A DNA stretch of 64,000 bases. Source: Liolophura sinensis (Eukaryota > Mollusca > Polyplacophora > Chitonida > Chitonidae). The stretch spans positions 4,402,001 to 4,466,000 of the forward strand of contig NC_088304.1 of the NCBI RefSeq assembly GCF_032854445.1. The letters run 5' to 3'. The translations under genes and the position numbers were made by a program. Every line of letters begins with the position of its first letter. Position 1 is the stretch's first letter. The notes under the pieces were generated by a model. It saw only the letters and a list, made by a program, of their open reading frames with translations. It was not told the DNA's origin and made no database searches. This document shows, piece by piece, positions 24,701 to 33,600 of this stretch.

Positions 24701-26413
24701 CCTTTTCTCTTGAAAAAAAAATCCCCCAAAATATTAAAGATCTTTCATCTGATTTTGGCATCATTTTCATGTTTTCTTCTCCTTTAAGTTTTTGGTCTGG
24801 TCATCAGCAGAGACAGCATAAATTGTTCAGAGGGCTGTCAGTGAACAGTGACTGGGCAGGGTGTAACATTTGGTGTCAGTGTGCTGTAACTGGTTGAGGT
24901 GTCACATCTGATGTCTTGGACATGAGGCTTTAGTAAGGCAGCATGGCTCTGGTATGAGCTGAGTGTTTACACATCTTCCAGCAGAATAGTTCAGCACATT
25001 GAAGAATACAGAGATGTAGTCAGCAACCTATCTGCTCCTCATCTTCCATGTGATACCTCTATCTTCCAGCATCACATCGTCCAGCAGAATAGTTCAGCAC
25101 ATTGAAGAATACAGAGATGTAGTCAGCAACCTCTCTGCTCCTCGTCTTCCATGTGATACCTAATACGGCATTAAACATATTCTTGTTCATTGACTACTGC
25201 ATGGCAATGTGGGCATTTGTTGAAGGGCTTACACAGTTGGTACTGCATGATGATCGCCATGAGCTACTTGGGACAACTGTGCCATGTGCTGAGATACATA
25301 TGTAGATCATTTAAGCTGAGATGTGTTATTTTTTAAGCAGTTTTAAGATTGTCCTGCTTTGAACATGTTCTTGACACAATATGACTGAAATATTATTAAG
25401 CATAACCATTCATTCATTCTGTGTTAACAGAATGCTCAGTGTCCAGCAAGGGCAGTAACTCTGACAAGAGAACTTTGGATATTGTCATGGTGGCGTCCGT
25501 TTGCACAGCTGCGCTTGTCATGATCGTCATTCTGGTGGGGGTCATTGCATTCGTCAGGAGGTAAGTTGCTGATTAATTCATATTTATTTATCAAGGACAG
25601 AGAGCATTTTCTGGATTTTGCCTCATACATGTGCATGTACAGATTGACAGCTAGGTTATTTACTGTGGACACTCAAATGTCCTTCAACCCAAACCAAATC
25701 ATTGTTGTGCAGGCAGATGAAACATCCTTAAGTGTGACATAAAACATCAATCAGATAAATAAATGGCCTAAGAAGAAGGAAATTACTGTATTTCACCTTG
25801 AGTTAGTATGCAAAAATTCACTTTCAGAAGAACAGAAGGTGGTAATAGGATTCTTTTGATGCCAACACCTGAGTTTTTCTGATGTGATATTGTTCTTTTG
25901 ACTGTCAAACTTCACAAAGAAATCTTAAGTGCTATATAATGTGGATGCATCAGTCGGAATCATGTCAAAGCTGATTATTATTCTTTGTCTGTGCTGCTAG
26001 GGCAAACTTTCATGAAAATCTATTGGCTTTTAAACATTTTTTTAAGAGCTAATAGTTTAAATGGAGAACACATCACATCGATGAAGATATAAACAGGAAA
26101 GATGATTTGGATGTTGTCTTTGATATGATTAATTTGTCTTGCGTTTTGCAGGCATCGGCGTAAGAAGTCTTCAAGCAGGGAATATTTAGCTGCACAGAAC
26201 TATTTAGCATCCTCAACAGGTTTTTCTGGCACGGCTGTTGGAATGTCCGAGGATTCAGAGCGAATTATCTGGACACCAACCACAGGAGAGTCAGTTGCCA
26301 TGGGAGATAACCCTGTACAGATTGGGTCACGTCCAACCGGCATTGTACTAGATAAATATGGTGGCTATAGACACTACGCCAGCAAGAGTGCTTCAAATGA
26401 GGCAACTCCATAA
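747..26413 (+). CDS. VWDE-like protein (von Willebrand factor D and EGF domain), 17 exons, 5' partial
   Basis: Exons read from splice sites and phase: 747-876, 1559-1716, 3247-3475, 4880-4959, 5197-5260, 8958-9209, 9897-9996, 10220-10349, 11890-12047, 12815-12954, 14287-14448, 17464-17629, 19145-19338, 19733-19966, 21894-22008, 25431-25560 and 26152-26413 (TAA at 26411). Every junction is GT/AG and phases fit throughout, giving 900 codons without a stop. The product runs from a conserved N-terminal beta-rich region into a VWD domain (DPHIVTTDGR, GLCGTYNGN), a basic RRKRR stretch, an EGF-like module, a TIG-like region, a small Cys-rich module, one transmembrane helix and a tail of about 90 residues. 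The likely role is an extracellular or cell-surface adhesion-type protein. Vertebrate VWDE, from memory, has a long EGF array and no membrane helix, so this is VWDE-like rather than a strict orthologue. No start codon or signal peptide is present; the 5' exons lie before the window. Confidence 0.87.
1184..1460. repeat. 81-82 bp tandem repeat, about 3 copies, in VWDE intron 1
   Basis: ACCTGTTAATAGGTA recurs at 1195, 1276 and 1358, each followed by GGCAGTAGAAATTGCC and a T-rich run. A fourth, partial copy follows near 1430. The short open frame on the - strand here is only a reading of the repeat. Confidence 0.8.
1825..1925 (+). mobile_element. SINE-A 3' fragment
   Basis: Only the tail is left: GAGTGAAATATTCATAAGTATGG, then a CCAATCAAATAAATA-type A-rich end. 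It lies in VWDE intron 2. Confidence 0.6.
2230..2383 (+). repeat. (TTAGGC)n clusters separated by a fixed spacer
   Basis: Runs of the hexamer CTTAGG/TTAGGC alternate with a spacer reading TTTATAAATGTGTCATTGG, giving about four hexamer clusters in VWDE intron 2. The hexamer is a telomere-type motif in some animals, but the spacer and intronic position point to an ordinary compound minisatellite. Confidence 0.8.
2605..2850. mobile_element. Two SINE-A fragments in opposite orientation
   Basis: A + strand 3' fragment at about 2605-2735 (CAGATGGTCATGGG, then GTATGAGGGAAATATTC) abuts a reverse-oriented middle fragment at about 2760-2850 (CCATCCGCTGACAGACC, reverse of the SINE's GGTCTGCCAGCAACCTGC region). 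Both are diverged. Confidence 0.55.
3020..3115 (+). pseudogene. Possible remnant of a helix-turn-helix (DUF4817-like) mobile-element ORF
   Basis: An ATG at 3029 opens a short frame whose first 25 or so residues (MANKLTVQERVELVFTFGRD and on) resemble the N-terminal HTH segment of DUF4817-type proteins from arthropod and mollusc mobile elements, as I remember them. The resemblance ends after about 95 bp. It lies just upstream of VWDE exon 3, in whose frame the same open stretch happens to continue. Recognition is from a short segment only. Confidence 0.3.
4880..10349 (+). other. VWD domain coding block of the VWDE-like gene (exons 4-8)
   Basis: These five exons encode the VWD-type domain. Exon 4 gives the entry motif with CAVLNDPHIVTTDGR, exon 5 YFNVFYEGEFILLKH, exon 6 the Cys-rich middle (NASCTCAVAVQSGDDIF), exon 7 the strand around HGALVQIQATEDFFNVWI, and exon 8 the closing GLCGTYNGNVFDD motif. 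The last is the calcium-site and disulphide motif typical of VWD domains in VWDE, mucins and vitellogenin-like proteins. The 3.7 kb intron between exons 5 and 6 is almost wholly the 43 bp minisatellite. Confidence 0.85.
5613..8957 (+). repeat. 43 bp minisatellite, about 76 copies, ending in the exon 6 acceptor
   Basis: The unit is CCCATCTCTGTGGTCAG followed by TCAGTAGCCACTCTGTCACTCGCTGT-type sequence. Most units are 43 bp; 40 bp variants lack GTG in CTCTGTGGTC. The array fills VWDE intron 5. Its last degenerate unit (CCCATCTCTTTGATCAG, ending at 8957) is the genuine 3' splice site of exon 6. Confidence 0.95.
10845..11205 (+). mobile_element. Degenerate tRNA-type SINE
   Basis: A diverged tRNA-like head (GTTGTGCGGACACACAAGATCTGAGTTC) is followed about 200 bp later by the SINE-A middle and tail (GGTTTCCTCCACCCATAAAACTGGCTGTCAT, AATTCTTGGATATAAC) and an A-rich end. 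It lies in VWDE intron 8. Confidence 0.5.
11385..11700 (-). mobile_element. SINE-B, tRNA-headed, reverse orientation
   Basis: Read on the - strand, the tRNA-like head lies at about 11640-11695 (TAATGGTTAGAGTGTCCGCC as box A, GGGATCAAACCC as box B). The central domain with GGCCAGGTGCCAGTATAACG follows, and the element ends in a tail opposite GGGGTTTAACGTCGTACTT and an AT-rich simple repeat near 11310-11355. This differs from SINE-A. A partial relative lies at 45735-45930. Confidence 0.75.
12815..12954 (+). other. VWDE exon 10 with possible proprotein-convertase site
   Basis: The exon encodes 46 residues including VVVRRKRRAAAVEPLLDQL. The RRKRR cluster matches the R-X-K/R-R furin-type consensus and is followed by small residues. 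Cleavage would separate the VWD half from the EGF/TIG/membrane half. This is an inference from the motif only. Confidence 0.45.
13370..14240 (+). repeat. Degenerate pyrimidine-rich minisatellite in VWDE intron 10
   Basis: CTCTTCC, CTTTGTCTC and CCATTGCC-type words recur with irregular spacing of about 20-45 bp. The + strand is strongly C/T-rich up to about 50 bp before the exon 11 acceptor (TCTTCTACAG at 14277-14286). Long open frames in two + frames here are low-complexity artefacts. Confidence 0.75.
14449..17269 (+). repeat. 110 bp tandem array copying the 3' end of VWDE exon 11 plus its donor, 23 copies
   Basis: Units end with TGTATTGAGGATATACAG then GTGAGTGTGAG, and unit ends fall at 14558, 14668, 14778 and so on to 16098, then 16499 to 17269. 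Each unit starts in sequence homologous to the middle of exon 11 (TTACCTTAACATGACATCTC against CTACCTGAATCAGACGTCTC). So each one copies the exon's 3' part together with an intact 5' splice site. One unit is split by a SINE. The length (110) is not a multiple of three and reading on from the exon meets TGA within 27 bases, so the array is intronic. Confidence 0.95.
16180..16455 (+). mobile_element. Full-length SINE-A with target-site duplication
   Basis: It begins GGGCCTCCGTGGCTCAGTCC and has a tRNA-like box A (TGGCTCAGTCCGTTAGCGCG) and box B-like stretch (GTGAGTTCAAGACC). The conserved tail reads GTATAAGTGAAATATTC and ends in an A-run of about 26 bases. The 15 bp duplication TCCAGTACCAGACAG flanks it at 16165-16179 and 16456-16470. 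It sits inside one unit of the 110 bp array, so the insertion is younger than the array's expansion to that point. Confidence 0.93.
17690..17795 (-). mobile_element. SINE-A 3' fragment, reverse orientation
   Basis: ATTTATTTATTTATTTGATTGG, then TACACCGTACTCAAGAATATTTCACTTATA, then GGCGGCCAGCATTATGGTGGG is the reverse complement of the SINE tail, truncated after GGAAACCGGG. Confidence 0.85.
18155..18325 (+). mobile_element. SINE-A fragment, 5' truncated
   Basis: It retains the part from CTGACCGTATGTGGGTAGGTC through GGTCGTAGGTTACACCCGGG, TAATGCTGGCCGTCATC and GTATAAGTGATATATTT to an ATAAATAAA end. The tRNA-like head is missing. Short tail-only scraps of the same family lie near 18725-18760 and 19000-19075. 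Confidence 0.85.
19425..19650 (+). mobile_element. Diverged SINE-A copy just downstream of VWDE exon 13
   Basis: GTGAGTTCAAATCTGGCACATG (box B region), then GGTTGTACATGGTTGTGGG and a GCGAAATACTTTATG tail. The head at about 19430-19480 is poorly conserved. It lies in intron 13. Confidence 0.7.
20140..20365 (+). mobile_element. Diverged SINE-A copy in VWDE intron 14
   Basis: TCTCTGTGGCCACGGGGTTACAG head, GTGAGTTCAAGTAAAAGC box B region, GGTCTGCCAGCAACCTGC core and an ATATTCTTAAGTAAAAAC tail. Confidence 0.75.
20421..21497 (+). repeat. 30 bp polypyrimidine/AG minisatellite, about 36 copies
   Basis: The unit reads TTTTCCTCTAATCTCTTTCAG plus CCTTTCCTG, with variants CCAAGCTCATTCAG and CCACCAAG. 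On the sense strand of the VWDE gene each unit has a CTAAT or CTAAG branch-point-like word, a pyrimidine tract and CAG, so it looks like a 3' splice site every 30 bp. It lies in intron 14, about 400 bp before exon 15. Long frames on both strands are repeat artefacts. Confidence 0.93.
22052..23915 (+). repeat. 97 bp dimeric satellite-like array in VWDE intron 15
   Basis: A 53 bp half (GGTATCACGTGATTTTGCC and on, ending TTTACTTGCC) alternates with a 44 bp half (AAGGTTTTTGGCAATTTAATG and on). Both halves share AATTTAATG, then GGATGTTTAAATTTACTTGCC. About 19 dimers are present, with some irregular monomer runs after 23380. The array starts about 45 bp downstream of the exon 15 donor. Many 53 bp halves contain the palindrome ATCACGTGAT. 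Confidence 0.93.
24209..24789. mobile_element. Foldback/MITE-like element with long imperfect terminal inverted repeats
   Basis: The left end ACTTAAAGGTGGAGAAAACA and the right end (reverse complement ACTTAAAGGAGAAGAAAACA) match. Inner arms also pair: GTATGGTGGGTATTTTGGACC near 24353 with GGTCCCAAATACCCACCATAC near 24660. No coding capacity is seen. It lies in VWDE intron 15. Target duplication and family are unclear. Confidence 0.65.
24978..25163. repeat. 103 bp direct duplication
   Basis: CCAGCAGAATAGTTCAGCAC starts at 24978 and again at 25081, and similarity continues through AGTCAGCAACCT and TTCCATGTGATACCT. There are two copies only, in VWDE intron 15. Confidence 0.85.
25431..26413 (+). 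other. Transmembrane and cytoplasmic-tail exons of the VWDE-like gene (exons 16-17)
   Basis: Exon 16 encodes a linker (SSKGSNSDKRTLD), then about 23 hydrophobic residues (IVMVASVCTAALVMIVILVG and on) and FVRR, a single-pass helix with a positive inside flank. Exon 17 adds HRRKKSSSREY and a tail ending KSASNEATP before TAA. This predicts a type I membrane protein with a tail of about 90 residues. No known tail signalling motif is recognised. Confidence 0.85.
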
Positions 26414-26884
26414 GAATAGAGATTCTCCTCGTGAAATGTTACAACACGTGCCAATGATTTACAGCCCTAAATTTCCTAAAATTTCGTCCATGACTAAGTT
26501 GCTAATTTTTTCACATTCACTAGGAAAATGTCAATTTTAGTACCAAAAGTGATATCTTATCACATTTGTTTGCCTCTCAAAATGCTCTTTGTGGTCGAAT
26601 TTTTAGATCATTTAGGGTATGTGCTTTGTTTTTCCCTTGACTTCTGTACAAATCTGTACAAGTATTATCACCATGCTGTATGTTTATCTAAAAACTATAT
26701 CACCAGAAATTACATTTTAATAATATACAGGGTACACTTAGCATTACATTTGATATGTGAAACCTTTGTAAAGTTAACAGCAGTATTCAGTATAAGGTTA
26801 ACTTTGAAGTTTTAATAGCCTGAACTTTTTTCATATTGAATTCAAATGAACTGAAAAGCACTAACAAATTACACCTATATTTGA

Positions 26885-26890
26885 AATAAA
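26885..26890 (+). terminator. Candidate polyadenylation signal for the VWDE-like gene
   Basis: AATAAA about 470 bp after the stop codon, followed by T-rich sequence. It is the first canonical hexamer I noticed in the 3' region; transcript data would decide. Confidence 0.4.
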
Positions 26891-27424
26891 AAATATTTTT
26901 TTATCTTTGTGGACAAAGTGACAGCAATGCAAAAAGTACAATTACCTTTTGTTAAAAATAATTCAGATATTGTAATAGACTTGTGTTGGCTAATATTGCA
27001 TTTTTTTTTCAAATAGTATAAATTTGATGTGAATGCCAGTTTTCATACCTCATCTACTTCCATGACATTCTTGACAATTAATGTCTTTAAAATTTAAACT
27101 GAAATCCTGTATATATTGAATATTACGTGCTTGAAATCCCTTTAATATTGATTGAAATCCCACAGATGTTATCTGAAATTCCTGCACTGTTTAAAGTTGA
27201 TTGAAACGTTTCAGTTATGACATCTCAGAGGTACCCAATATCTTTGTTGTTACCCAGAAAACTGTTTTTATATGTCACAGCCATCAATACCTTTGTTAAA
27301 ATGTCAGAGGAAAATTCTATAAGTAAAATGTATATTTTTTGCATGAATTTCTGTTTGACTGAGTTTTTTTGCGAATATCCAAAATCCATACTCATTCTGT
27401 TTCCTGTGTGAAGCTAATAGCTAC

Positions 27425-27645
27425 TATGTTTGTTTATTTGATTGGTGTTATATAATTGGCATTTATATGGTGGGAGGAAACCTGGCAGAGCCATGGAGAA
27501 ACACACGACCATCCACAAGTTGCTGACAGACCTTCCCACGTATGGCCAAAGAGGAAGCCAGCTTGAGCTGGACTTGAACTCACATTTTGTGTGAGAAGTA
27601 TTTGATGTCTACTACATCATTGAGCCATCAGAATAATAGCTAAGT
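27425..27645 (-). mobile_element. SINE-A copy, reverse orientation
   Basis: Reverse complement of the family: TTTATTTGATTGGTGTTATA, TATGGTGGGAGGAAACCTGG, ACGACCATCCACAAGTTGCTG, CTTGAGCTGGACTTGAACTCA, ending near GAGCCATCAG. It lies downstream of the VWDE-like gene. Confidence 0.85.
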
Positions 27646-28070
27646 TAAAGTTCACAACAGAGTAAAAATGACCATAGTTTTGTTGAAACAGCCCAAAACT
27701 TGAAACTGGTTGGTAACTTGTTTTGGTGATGCCATGAACCAAGTTTTCATTTAAAATAGCCCACCATTTAAAGAGAAGTTTGGAAAGTAACCAGACAAAG
27801 TTTGGTCATATAAGGTTTGTTGAATATGAACATAAAATAAATCAAATCTCAAACCTGATGTGTAACTTGTCATAGTGAAGCCACATACCAGGTTTCAGTT
27901 TAGTGCGACAAACCGTTTTGATAAAAAAAAAAGGGGGGGGCTTGAAAACTGATTCGTTGCAAACTGATTGAACCTATAGTCCACTCTATTACCATTCCAG
28001 TATGGGACTAACTAGTCATATACTGCAGCAGTGATGAATTCAAATCCAGCTTCATAGTGTTCACTGCCTG

Positions 28071-28592
28071 TTGAATGACGATGTTGCAGAGGGTGACAAT
28101 GTTTCAGAGGGTGACAATGTTTCGGAAGGAGACAATGTTCCAGAGGGTGACGATGTTTCAGAGTGTGACAATGTTCCACAGGGCAACAATGATTCAGAGG
28201 GTGATGATGTTCCAGAGGGTGACAATGTTGTAGGGGGAGACAATGTTCCACAGGCTGACAATGTTCCACAGGGTGACAATGTTCCACAGGTGACGATGTT
28301 CCACAGGATGACGACGTTCCAGAGGATGACAATGATTCAGAGGGTGACTGGGTTACAGAAGGAGACAATGTTCCACAGGGTGATGATGTTCCAGAGGGTG
28401 ATGATGATTCAGAAGATGATGATGTTCCAGAGGATGATGATGTTCCAGAGGGTAATGATGATTCAGAAGATGATGGTGTTACAGAGGGTGATGATGTTAC
28501 AAAGGATGATTGTGATTCTGAGGGTGATGATGTTACAGAGGGTGATGATGATTCGGAGGTTGACAATGATTCTGAGGATGATGATTGTAACT
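28071..28592 (+). repeat. 18 bp minisatellite, about 28 copies, intergenic
   Basis: The unit resembles GTTCCAGAGGGTGACAAT with many substitutions. On the + strand it reads as acidic hexapeptides (EGDNVP) for about 70 codons and then shifts frame. On the - strand it reads as Ser-rich text. No splice or start context links it to either neighbouring gene, so I take it as a minisatellite. Confidence 0.85.
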
Positions 28593-29400
28593 CTTTGAGC
28601 TCCATTCACATGGCGCATTTTGCAGTAACGAGTTGCATACATGTAGGTTTAAGTCGATTGAAGGAGCTGTCCGTTCATTTTTAATAACCACATGCTGCAA
28701 ATGGAATAAAGTAGAAGATGTCTTCATTTTTTATGTAACAAGTTACATGGGACAGGAACAATTCACATTTTGTCTTTCAATCGTTAGTACACACAAGATG
28801 TTGTTCAATCCTGGCCTTTGACATGGAATTTGTGGGTTTCTCACACCTCACTATTCATGGGTCAGTGACAATGGAGTGACCGTTTGTAGCAATATGCTCT
28901 GCATGTATGTACGCCACACTTGGGGAAGTTTGTCAGTAGCTTCCTCCATGGTGCATCCATCATGCCCATTACACTACCAACTTACCAGAGAAAATTGAGA
29001 GTGGTGTTTATAAACAAGAGTCAGATAAGCAAATGTATATTAAGAAGAGACTGTGATGTGTTACCAGGGAGGTGTCAAGTCTCTACCAGTGGCAGGAGAT
29101 CTGTCAAGAAAAAAATAATCTCCCTGTCACATAAATGGAATCCTTTTAAAACAAGAAATTTTAACCACCCATTCAGATGTCAGTATTTTACTAGCTGAGT
29201 AATTTGAGTTAAAAGGCCACATTTCTGACACCCACAAAACTGACAACCTCCTCACGTGTGTGAAATATTCTCGTGTAACCAAGTCAATAAACGTAGGCTT
29301 AACACATAAGATGGATTATTTATCTGCAATGTGGAAACCGAAACCAAAAAAAAAACCCATTAATCCTTACTCCCCTTAAAGGTTGAAACCATGACACAAA
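28593..29400. other. Intergenic stretch without recognised features
   Basis: Only a SINE-A tail scrap near 29235-29290 (GTGTGAAATATTCTCGTG) stands out. Nothing in it supports a gene. Confidence 0.6.
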
Positions 29401-29419
29401 TACAGCATTCACCTGCTGA

Positions 29420-30645
29420 ATGGTTTATTTGTGACATTTTAAAAGCATCTGTACACGTCTGAATGATTTTGTATTGACAAGATAAAAATAGTTACAAAAC
29501 TGTTGTATCAAATCTCTTGAGCATGATGGAATATACAAAGTTTAACATTCAATAAAAATATATTGTGATTAGCATATTTACACCTGTACCTCTACACTTT
29601 TTAATATCAGATTAATGTTTTAAGCCTAGAAAATATAAGCTGGAACAGAAATCAGAAATATTTCGTGCTGTATATACATTCTCGGAGAACATACTTCTAA
29701 GACTACGAAGGCACAAGCTCTTTATAAGGTACATTTATTTGTACTGTATGGAAACTTTAAGTAAATGGTTACTTCAAAAACATCACGATCACATTCATGT
29801 ATTGTTCTCCAACAACAACGTACATTTCTATCGACAAAAACATTTTCAAATATACATAAAAAAATGTTCTTGTCATTTTTATTTTTTAAGGATTACCAGG
29901 ATGTCTTAAATTTGATTTTGCATTTGTTATGAATAAAAATGACACAATTTCATGTTTCACATCACTAACATCTGTATCCACTACACTTTAAGAAGCACTG
30001 AACAGCAGTTTAGTGCATAAATTAATGCACTTTTTGCAGATTTTTAGGAGTATTTTGACACATTTGTATGATAACTTGTATGATAAAATGGAGAACATCT
30101 ATCCGAATTGGTTCCTAGTGTACATTTCACAGAACCACCTATACAAACCAACGATGATTACCAAAATCTTTCTGGTATTAAATTCAAATGGGCTCCTGTT
30201 TTGTGTCATGGATTTTATCAAAGGAAGCATACCAACCAAAACTTCTGGGGCTTTATTAGCAGTGTGTATTAAAGGTGAAGAATAGTACCAGTTAACTGTA
30301 CTTGTTATAAGGTCTTACAATCTCAGCGCTGGCCATACAAGCCAGCAAAGAAAATTTTACTAGTTAATTCCATGCCAAAATTCTTCAAAGGTAAAAGAAA
30401 ACTTTTCTTTTCACCATTTTCAGCAGCTGTGAATGCCTTAACTTGTGAGTCTTCCTTACCCTTACTGCTGATGAAAACAAGACAAATAGTGTAATATACA
30501 TGTATATGAGTGTTTTAATCCTGTCTCTTACACACAGGCCATCAGCAGCAATTGGCATTAGTATCCCAAGACAGCGTAAAACACCAATCAAACAAATAAA
30601 TAAATAAATTTGTCAGATATGTGAATATAAACAGCATTGAAGGGA
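29420..30645 (-). other. Probable 3' UTR of the PLBD1-like gene
   Basis: AT-rich non-coding sequence follows the PLBD stop codon. A TTTATT at about 29423 is AATAAA on the - strand and could be the polyadenylation signal. This rests on position and composition only. A short SINE tail (AAAACACCAATCAAAC) lies near 30578-30610. Confidence 0.35.
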
Positions 30646-33600
30646 TCAATTCTTTTCTCGTGGCATCCATGACACCATCTGGGGTTCGAACTTCATTAAA
30701 TCTGGGATTCCTAAATGTGATTTGTTGGCAAAAGGCGATGTACTCCACTGGAAAGGCGGCTGTTGGTCGAATGTGGGCCCGCTGATGGCAAGGAAACTGA
30801 GGCTCTTGTACATCCCATAGCTGGTCATCTGAAAATACAAAAGCAATGCACGATAATACAGCTCCATTCTCATCATCACATTATAATACAGCACCAATGG
30901 TATCATCAGATGATAATACAGCTCCACTGGTATCATCACACAGTAATACAGCTCCATTGGTATTGTTGCATGATAATACAGCTGCAATGGTATCATTACG
31001 TTATAATTCAGCCCTACAGGTATCACCATATAGTAATACAGCTCCTTTGATATCATTACTTGACAATACAGCTCCTTTGGCATCATTATTTGAAAATACA
31101 GCTCTTTTGGTATCATTACTTGACAAAACAGCTCCATTCATTACATCACAGCTCCATATTTATCCTCAAATGACAATAAATTGCATTGGTACATGCATTA
31201 TCAACTCAAAATACAGCTCACTCATATCATCACATGATAATACATCTCCACTGGTGTGCTCACAGCAATGCAGCGCCATTAGTGTGCTAACAGCAATACA
31301 GCCCCATTAGTATGCTCACAGCAATACAGCACCATTAGTATGCTCATAGCAATGCAGCTCCATTAGTGTTTCCATAACAATACAACTCCATTTGTGTGCT
31401 CATAGCAATACAGCTCCATTGGTGTGCTCATAGCAATACAGCTCCATTAGTGTGCTCATAGCAATACAACTTCATTTGTTGAAGAATTTTTCACTTATAT
31501 GATGGCAGTCAGTTTTATGAGTGTGGGAAACTGAAAGCCGGATGTCCCTGCCCCTCACCTTCATATCAGTGCCTCCATGTAACCTCTGACCCAGAGCTGA
31601 GAACGGGTACTTGCCGTCTGCAGGGTTGAGGTCACTTCGGGCAGAGATGGCATTCTCACCGCTGTACGGGGGTGTGCAATTGCAGCGAGCGAATGGGTCA
31701 TGCTGGAAATCATTGTACCTGAGAGAAACAATCCCATGAACATACATGATGAATCACAGCAATTCGTAGATGTGTTTTGTGAGATAAGCTGGGGCAAAAA
31801 TGAAGCCAGCCTTGAAATTTGTTTTAGGCTGATCCTCTGATATTAGAGAATGATAATACTCCAGCCACATGTACATGTGCCCACCTCATTGAGCCAGAAA
31901 AGGGGGAAAGTAAAATGAATTGAGTCAAATATGAGGGTTACCATATATTTCCATATCCTCTCACTTAGTATAACCATGTGTCTGTATTCAAGAATTTTTA
32001 CAACAATAATATGGTTTATGGATGGAGGTGTTTTGTTTGTTAATATGATCTCTGTGTTCAACAAAAGTTGCACAACACCATACTGAGTAGTTTTTGCAAA
32101 GTACAAAACAGAAAGATGTCAGCCCCGTATAAGGCCTTGAAGTACAGCACAATCTGGTAACTGTGCCTTGTGGACCCTGGCCTGAGACCAAACAGCACCA
32201 TGCACTTTCCACAGAGTACTGTGCACTTTTGACATTTTGTGACGTTTATGTGCTGGCATGAAAAATGTCACTACTACCTTACTTTATGTTTCTAAACATT
32301 ACAACACAGCAGATTTACAACTTCTCACCTCATCAGTTTGACCATAGATGATATGTCAATTACACTGTGGTGGTCTCTCCTGAAGATGTTAGCCCTGGGG
32401 GCATGATCGTACGAGAACCAGTCCCCAAATTTCTCCACGGAACCCTGACCCCCACTCATGTTAAACACCTCTTGGAAATATCTGAAAAGGGAACACACAA
32501 GCAGCTGTGAATTGCTGGATTTTAAAATGCAAAAGACCTTTAGCTTTTAGTTTAGCTTTTTCAAAGAGGAAAGTTTCCAGTTTATTCACACTATTGAATT
32601 TAACCGAAGAATAACTTAAACGCATTGAAATCACATAAATTCAATAAAATGCTTTCCTTCAAGCAGTTAACAATACCTCAAAGGGCAACAACAACATCTG
32701 TACATATGTACATATACTCACGGAATGTTGTAGCTTGGGAAGTATGACTGGTTTGCCAAAAGCCACGTTAGGTCATCGTATTTTACAAAGCCACTGTAAA
32801 CAAGGAATAGAGAATAATGCTTTATTAGGCAGAGAAAACTTGCTCCATCAGTATAAAGAAACCTCTGCTACCTTAACAGGATAGTCAATGTATGACACAT
32901 TATTTAATACCAAGCTTAGTATTTTTACAAAATGCATTTTGCTTGATTCTGACTGATTTATTCACCTTATTTATTGATTTTATTTGACCCATGACCATTC
33001 GCAGGTTGCTGGCAGTCAATCACACTTACGGTCGGAGATAGTGCAAAAAGGAAATAAACGTCATGGGAAGTACTCAAAATGCTGAAAAGGCACGAGTGAC
33101 GTGGATATGAGAAAAAATGATGACAAGGCACCAGTGATGTGGATATCAGAAAAAATGATGACAAGGCACCAGTGATGTGGATATCAGAAAAAATGATGAC
33201 AAGGCACCAGTGATGTGGATATCAGAAAAAATGCTGACATGGCACCAGTGATGTGGATATGAGAAAAATGATGACAAGGCACCAGTGATGTGGATATGAG
33301 AAAAAATGATGACATGGCACCAGTGATGTGGATATCAGAAAAATGCTGACAAGGCACCAGTGATGTGGATATGAGAAAAAATGATGACATGGCACCAGTG
33401 ATGTGGATATGAGAAAAAATGATGACATGGCACCAGTGATGTGGATATGAGAAAAATGATGACATGGCACCAGTGATGTGGATATGAGAAAAATGATGAC
33501 AAGGCACCAGTGATGTGGATATGAGAAAAAATGATGACATGGCACCAGTGATGTGGATATGAGAAAAATGCTGACAAGGCACCAGTGATGTGGATATGAG

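Noticed and set aside
28012..28605. Ser-rich reverse-strand frame of 197 residues
   Set aside because: Opposite reading of the 18 bp minisatellite, with no gene context.
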